From Sphingomonas sp. 1F27F7B (GTDB taxonomy: Bacteria; Pseudomonadota; Alphaproteobacteria; Sphingomonadales; Sphingomonadaceae), in NCBI RefSeq assembly GCF_005503355.1, contig NZ_SCMK01000012.1:1-64000 (forward strand): DNA of 64,000 bases. Reading direction: 5' to 3'. The stretch's first letter is position 1. Each line of letters starts with the position of its first letter. The position numbers and the translations under genes are program-made. The notes under the pieces are model-generated. The model saw only the letters and a list, made by a program, of their open reading frames with translations. It was not told where the DNA came from and ran no database searches. This document shows, piece after piece, positions 62,001 to 64,000 of this stretch.

Positions 62001-64000
62001 CGAAGGGAGCGACGGCGCCGACCTGATCACGCTGGACACCGGCGCGACGCTGACCGGCTGGCTGGACGGCGGCGCCGGCAACGACACGCTGGCGCTGGTC
62101 GGCAGCGGCTCGGCGACGCTCGGCACGGTGCGCAACATCGAGAGCGCGACCAAGTCGGGCACCGGCACCTGGACGATCGCGACGCCGACCGGCATCGGCG
62201 CCTGGACGATCACCGACGGCACGCTGGTGCTCGCCGGCGGCAATGCGATCGCCGACACCGCCTCGGTCGCGGTGAATGGCGGCACGGTGCGGCTCGCCGC
62301 CTCCGAAGCGATCGGCAGCCTGTCGGGCACCGGCATCGTCGCTCTCGGCGCCAACACGCTCGGCCTGACCAGCGGCGGCTCGACCTTCACCGGCACGCTG
62401 ACCGGCACCACCGGCAACCTGCTGATCGACGGCGCGAACTTCACCTTCGGCGGCACGGCGGGCTATGGCGGCCTCACCGAAGTCCGCTCGGGCGGCCTGA
62501 CGCTGGCGGCAGGCGCCAGCTTCAACCCGGCATCGACGCTGCTCGTCGGCACCGCCGGCACGCTGAACCTGGCCAATGTCGGGATGACCGTGTCCCAGGC
62601 AAAGCTGCAGGGCGTGCTGAACGGCAGCGGCACCCTGACCGCCTCGATCATCGAGCTCGACGGCGCGACGGTGAACGCCAACCTGGCGGGTCCGGTGACC
62701 AACAGCGGCGGCATCTCGACGCTGAACGGCATGGTGGTCGGGGCCAATGTCGCAGTCACCGGCGGCACGCTGCGCCTCGGTGCCGGCGAGCGGATCGCCG
62801 ACACGGCGAATTTGAGCGTCGCGCAGGGCGCCACCTTCGACCTTCAGGGCTTCAACGAGACCGTGGCACTGGCGAGCCTCGCCGGCACGCTGGCCGGCAC
62901 CGGCACGCTGACGGCCTCGGAATATGACCTGGCCGGTGCGACGGTGAACGCCAATCTCGGGGCCGGGACGGTCTATTCGACCGGCGCCAGCAAGTTGAAC
63001 GGCACCGCAGCAGGCAATGTCGCGGTCAATGGCGGCACGCTGACGCTCGGCGCCTCGAACCGGCTGGCGGACACCGCCACGGTGGCGGTCGCTTCGGGTG
63101 CCACGCTCGACATCGGCGCATTCAGCGACACGATCGGCACGCTCGGCCTGGGCGGCACGCTCGCCGGCACCGGCACGCTCACGGCGGGCCAGTATCAGCT
63201 GACCGGCGCGACGGTGAACGCCAATCTGGGTGCGGGCACGCTGTTCAACCTGGGCGGCACCTCGGTGCTGAACGGCACCGCCGCCAGCGACGTCTCGGTC
63301 CAGGCCGGCACGCTGACGCTGGGGGCCGCCAACCGCATCGCCGACACGGCAACGCTGAATGTCGGCACCGGCGCGACCTTCAACCTGGGCAATTTCAACG
63401 AGACGGTGGGCCTGGCCGGCATTGCCGGCACGCTGGCCGGCACCGGCACGCTCACCGCTGGCCAGTACCAGCTGACCGGCGCGACGGTGAACGCCAATCT
63501 GGGCAACGGCACGCTGTTCAACCTGGGCGGCACCTCGGTGCTCAACGGAACCGCGGCGGGCAATGTCGCGGTCCAGGCCGGCACACTGGCGCTCGGCGCC
63601 TCGAACCGGCTGGCGGACACCGCCACCGTGGCAGTCGCCTCGGGCGCCACGCTCGACATCGGCGCGTTCAGCGACACGATCGGCACGATCGGCCTGGGCG
63701 GCACGCTGGCCGGCACCGGCACGCTCACCGCGGGCCAGTATCAGCTGACCGGTGCGACGGTGAACGCCAATCTGGGCAACGGCACGCTGTTCAACCTGGG
63801 CGGCACGTCAGTGCTGAACGGCACCGCCGCCGGCGACGTCTCGGTCCAGGCCGGCACGCTCACGCTGGGGGCAGCCAACCGCATCGCCGACACGGCCACG
63901 CTGAATGTCGGCACCGGCGCGACCTTCAACCTGGGCAATTTCAACGAGACGGTGGGCCTGGCCGGCATCGCCGGCACGCTGGCCGGCACCGGCACGCTCA
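53053..64000 (+). CDS. Giant autotransporter-type adhesin, N-terminal part (runs off window)
   Basis: One frame stays open from ATG 53053 to the edge: 3,649 codons without a stop. It begins with a long basic signal region MIDRGNGTRASKAVSARARR, a hydrophobic core and ATPAMAQS, as in large autotransporters. The passenger is a beta-helix made of short repeats (TITNSGTISGG and variants), interrupted by autotransporter-associated strand repeats (LTGANTFTGGTTL near 56970, LTGTNSWTGNTEI near 60785). From about 62.4 kb it becomes a 91-residue tandem repeat. It is rich in Gly, Thr, Asn and Ala and has no cysteine that I noticed. The translocator barrel, if present, lies beyond the window. Confidence 0.88.
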   Translation, partial: MIDRGNGTRASKAVSARARREALLRKALLGSTALIGITLATPAMAQSINPAGGGTISGTGSYTDATATNGGVQVTNTDNAGITMSGVTINNITGDPNGIAYKQIAAGGQSAVLFTAGANALRSDQNGAALSLQAANGNVTWAIGQFDTASTTDLAATFGAYLIATGFINVVDFGTVSSLRNVTGIAGDTGIYASSNSSSVNLSLKAPTISGFVTGINALSTTGANVTTTGGSISTLAGGTGIRASATSNGGAVTISSGSAITTSGTGTGISATSNNATTSVTTTSGGTINGGKYGIQVNAALAGQSTTVTIGAAIGDTTRPTTAAVDFTSTGVVGGTNTVNVNANVSGGTGFYTIGSSYTNTDLIVNVAPAVTVTGQSTSTIRAGRNVTVVNNGTISAPGAGSTAIGNAQAPSLIDVTNSGTITGGSFAISALGGATVTNAGTISAANNVAIDTGRGGTITNNTGGTIAGGSNATNGWAIRFNSSTFSTGQTVSNNATITGGAAGAIRLDAVTASTLNLNAGSTTTGLVKVSGTGATTTNLAGNLNGDYDASGASGTQNFTLAATGSAHNVTLGSGNDVFTWGGGAFTGTIDGGTGADTFQVDVGASTVKTLNLATDFANIINFDAFTLLSGRLTLTGSRDGGAGWAVAGGNATELTVNGALTNIAGNAVTLLTADQMFVLSGAQLSATGDVIYSTAIGNNISNAGTITAGTGMSSGIAIGSGTITNGGTITYAAGGSIATQGNGVLGISNQLTVTNNAGASIIGRWDGVRANNGIFASNYGLIRGDRFAGMEINGGSTITNYGTGRIYGATGEGAGILINSGVAGITNASGGQIVGAGIAAIYNGGTGLLTVSNSGTIATGTLDGTNNYVAGGIATAIRSGSAYVTNSGAIEGASGGILTTGALTLYNTGTINGFGTGLLSNDAVNAGGVATIVNSGSIAQGSGAAIHAGAGGTITNATGGALIGGNDATTGAAVQLIAGGTFNNYGAATSTAGIGVINGNTAATINLFAGSSIGKVISGSGNDTLAIYNGGSASDAAITDGTSGITLRNAGALTTAIYGAIDLGGGNDTIQLRGTGTGAQAGTFSLANATGVETISKLDSGTWTINGTATAPGISVIAGNGGPSGTLILSGTSGIGSLYVNGANVQANGGGAISGATVHMLAGNLQLAFASVYANNILLDVGTPLNGQASVFENLFGGNATLSGNITSGSGTNIGGQAIASSQALTFAGLANSVFNLTGTNSWTGITTINSGVTLQGSTNSISGGSIVDNGTLTYSQGTSGTIAQAISGTGALVVTAGGAVITLTGANTFTGGTTLSGSGANLVLGAGGQLAGNVVANANATLTFNRGDGYTFATSASGAGAVTALGTATLSGAFTNTGAFTVNSTTNGVVTLTGSRSGATGSGVVYTGMSSTFRVGSGGTVAGGDYLGVRMNGSNGTLANLGTITNAGTLYDNNWGAAVGVGATSGTTTVNNGDAGNSLATISGQNAGISHLGSGGVIATGLLTVNNYGTISSAIKNGIDNQAGSGALTVNNYAGGYIVGQGSGGAGAGVGNSNSSKLLTITNGGWIVGRTSGVSAFGSLNLTNSGTIASGTLSGGTSGTLTTGTGAGVIALNAAGSAITNQANGLITGNVGISASGNGLQLVNQNGAVIRGATSGISANGTITIDNSGTIETLSGAAGYGIRAGTGSTITNNLGGIIRQAGTGGMYTISASDTLTLVNAGTISNASTALFTAAVDATQTLTLTNSGTITAAGGAAVQLNGGDNVIANSGTITGGSDANFGFGVYATADSWNTTITNQAGGVIGGSRGGVRVDSADGIAIDNAGTLVGTAAISSGVFILNGDPTLTNRAGGTIVGQSWGIQSDDTGTITNAGFIGSGTLSGGTTGSFTVNAGGNAIAMSGGSVTNDATGSIVGGNYGITADGPMTIVNSGLISGGSHAIYLTGTGNNIVTLNAGSTTTGAIQLGDGGDTLNWNGGSFTSINGGAGHDVFNANLGAGSTTLNVATLSGFETYNQNGGALTLAGIQGAGGGWTVNGGALTLGANAKVDVTGTGVTLADGGTSITIINGGALIGNAGNGVVATADTSVTNGGMIRSHGTSYAGVTTDGGTIHNQAAGLIAADGTGVVMQAGGTTLSNAGIILGKVDGVVGGDVSQTLVNTNIIAVGDAGNNVTQFWQVNQNYSTGDGVRFTAGGSVTNSGIIAGGANGVAISGGAATIENSSSMIGYSGYGLLLDAAAGTTSTIVNHMSGSMEGGQGAVLLTGDGTVNLTNEIGSYMYGSIVSTGGGARNIDLSGTVYGDYDASASTGANTVTFRSGAHINNVTLGSGDDTFIYFGGIIDGVVDGGGGHDSLFADFGVGTSYNVSLANFIGFESLGLISGDMTLTGPSNNPGQAIYAGLGGVPSGTITFDGTSDLTGDIYVNGGAIRAATAGAFGSGTIHMIDPTATFGATGTYANNISLEVAAPSSANPSTLNTDAGVIATLTGAITTGTGAGVDPNQDLVFGGTGTVILTNAGNSWTGTTTINHGATLQGSAAAISGSAIVNNGELVYDEAGNSIVVANITGSGNFHKIGSGSLTLTGTNSWTGNTEIGGGWLIGTTDSISGSTLNFNGGNLAFVQAANGTFAADMSGSGYVNVWAGGNTLTFSGHNAFTGSINVQDASTVAITGTLNTGTANSINLYNAGAGVTNSGTISGARAVEGGVAGVLVNNLAGGTITGNAQSAVMLWQGGTVTNAGTINNGNGQATIYMAGANGSVTNSANAIIQNSVGNALNINSANFTLDNAGTIQGIHTAVAINSGTSASVTNSGLISGANYGIRAATAGATIVNSGSGTITATGGPAAIAVFLTGDNASVTNQAGASITGAGYGVFISGTNGAVTNNGAIIVNAGTGASLSNGGVITNAGAISAGTTGSGIGLGVYAGGAATVTNQSGGTISGGNLAMLLAGSDLVTVNLNAGSTTTGLIASAGNGARAINIFGKLDGNYEGSDGADLITLDTGATLTGWLDGGAGNDTLALVGSGSATLGTVRNIESATKSGTGTWTIATPTGIGAWTITDGTLVLAGGNAIADTASVAVNGGTVRLAASEAIGSLSGTGIVALGANTLGLTSGGSTFTGTLTGTTGNLLIDGANFTFGGTAGYGGLTEVRSGGLTLAAGASFNPASTLLVGTAGTLNLANVGMTVSQAKLQGVLNGSGTLTASIIELDGATVNANLAGPVTNSGGISTLNGMVVGANVAVTGGTLRLGAGERIADTANLSVAQGATFDLQGFNETVALASLAGTLAGTGTLTASEYDLAGATVNANLGAGTVYSTGASKLNGTAAGNVAVNGGTLTLGASNRLADTATVAVASGATLDIGAFSDTIGTLGLGGTLAGTGTLTAGQYQLTGATVNANLGAGTLFNLGGTSVLNGTAASDVSVQAGTLTLGAANRIADTATLNVGTGATFNLGNFNETVGLAGIAGTLAGTGTLTAGQYQLTGATVNANLGNGTLFNLGGTSVLNGTAAGNVAVQAGTLALGASNRLADTATVAVASGATLDIGAFSDTIGTIGLGGTLAGTGTLTAGQYQLTGATVNANLGNGTLFNLGGTSVLNGTAAGDVSVQAGTLTLGAANRIADTATLNVGTGATFNLGNFNETVGLAGIAGTLAGTGTL
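62671..64000 (+). repeat. Tandem array of 273-bp coding repeats inside the adhesin
   Basis: The phrase GTGAACGCCAA starts at 62671, 62944, 63214, 63487 and 63760, giving spacings of 273, 270, 273 and 273 bp, that is 91 (once 90) residues. Two types alternate: one with FSDTIGTLGLGG, one with FNETVGLAGIAG. The last two pairs are nearly identical in DNA, so the true unit is a 546-bp doublet that was copied recently. The array continues past the right edge. Confidence 0.85.

Overview
The window is GC-rich chromosomal DNA of an alphaproteobacterium, most likely a Sphingomonas-type member of the Sphingomonadales. The clues are the gatC-gatA-gatB arrangement, a ParA/SPOR gene block, a large TonB-dependent receptor, a pyrB plus degenerate pyrC pair, and many copies of a palindromic repeat beginning CGTCATCCCCGC. 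Placement below order level is inference; no rRNA gene is present.

Layout. 1-480: remains of mobile DNA: the 5' end of an IS3-type transposase gene running off the left edge, two TTGGACAC repeats, and the 5' half plus promoter of a tRNA-Leu(UAG) that breaks off just after the anticodon. 0.5-5.5 kb: two tiny proteins, a Crp/Fnr regulator, an ArsR-type regulator divergent from a fatty-acid desaturase, a cyclophilin, and two coupled secreted proteins. 5.5-10.8 kb: the amidotransferase genes gatCAB (reading leftward) with an unrecognised 41-aa gene between gatA and gatB, and a DUF4153 membrane protein upstream. 10.9-15.7 kb: DUF3089 hydrolase, ruvX, pyrB and an apparently inactive dihydroorotase homologue. 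15.7-18 kb: repeats, DJ-1/PfpI protein, a small lipoprotein and a DUF1801 operon behind two palindromic operators. 18-22 kb: ParA, an RHH-like protein and two SPOR proteins. 22-26 kb: MipA/OmpV, DUF4336, a frameshifted GIY-YIG gene between repeats, serB and miaA with overlapping start codons.

26-38.3 kb is rich in core metabolism: ilvB-ilvH-ilvC, a TonB-dependent receptor, folE with a pteridine-reductase-like SDR and folB, and leuA preceded by a leucine-rich leader peptide and a 12-bp perfect stem-loop. 38.3-46.2 kb: small lipoprotein, SWIB protein, small HTH-like protein, HI0933-type flavoprotein, a chemoreceptor-like protein, an HxlR/NmrA divergent pair, a DEAD-box helicase and a DUF188 protein.

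46.2-64 kb is the accessory part. An 827-aa protein joins a DegT-type sugar aminotransferase to a flavoprotein with two nucleotide-binding folds and is translationally coupled to a family-2 glycosyltransferase. It is followed by an AT-richer patch holding a double-glycine-leader protein and a ClpP-like secreted protein, then an AraC regulator, then an autotransporter-type adhesin open for more than 3,600 codons and continuing beyond the right edge, whose last part in view is a 273-bp tandem repeat array.
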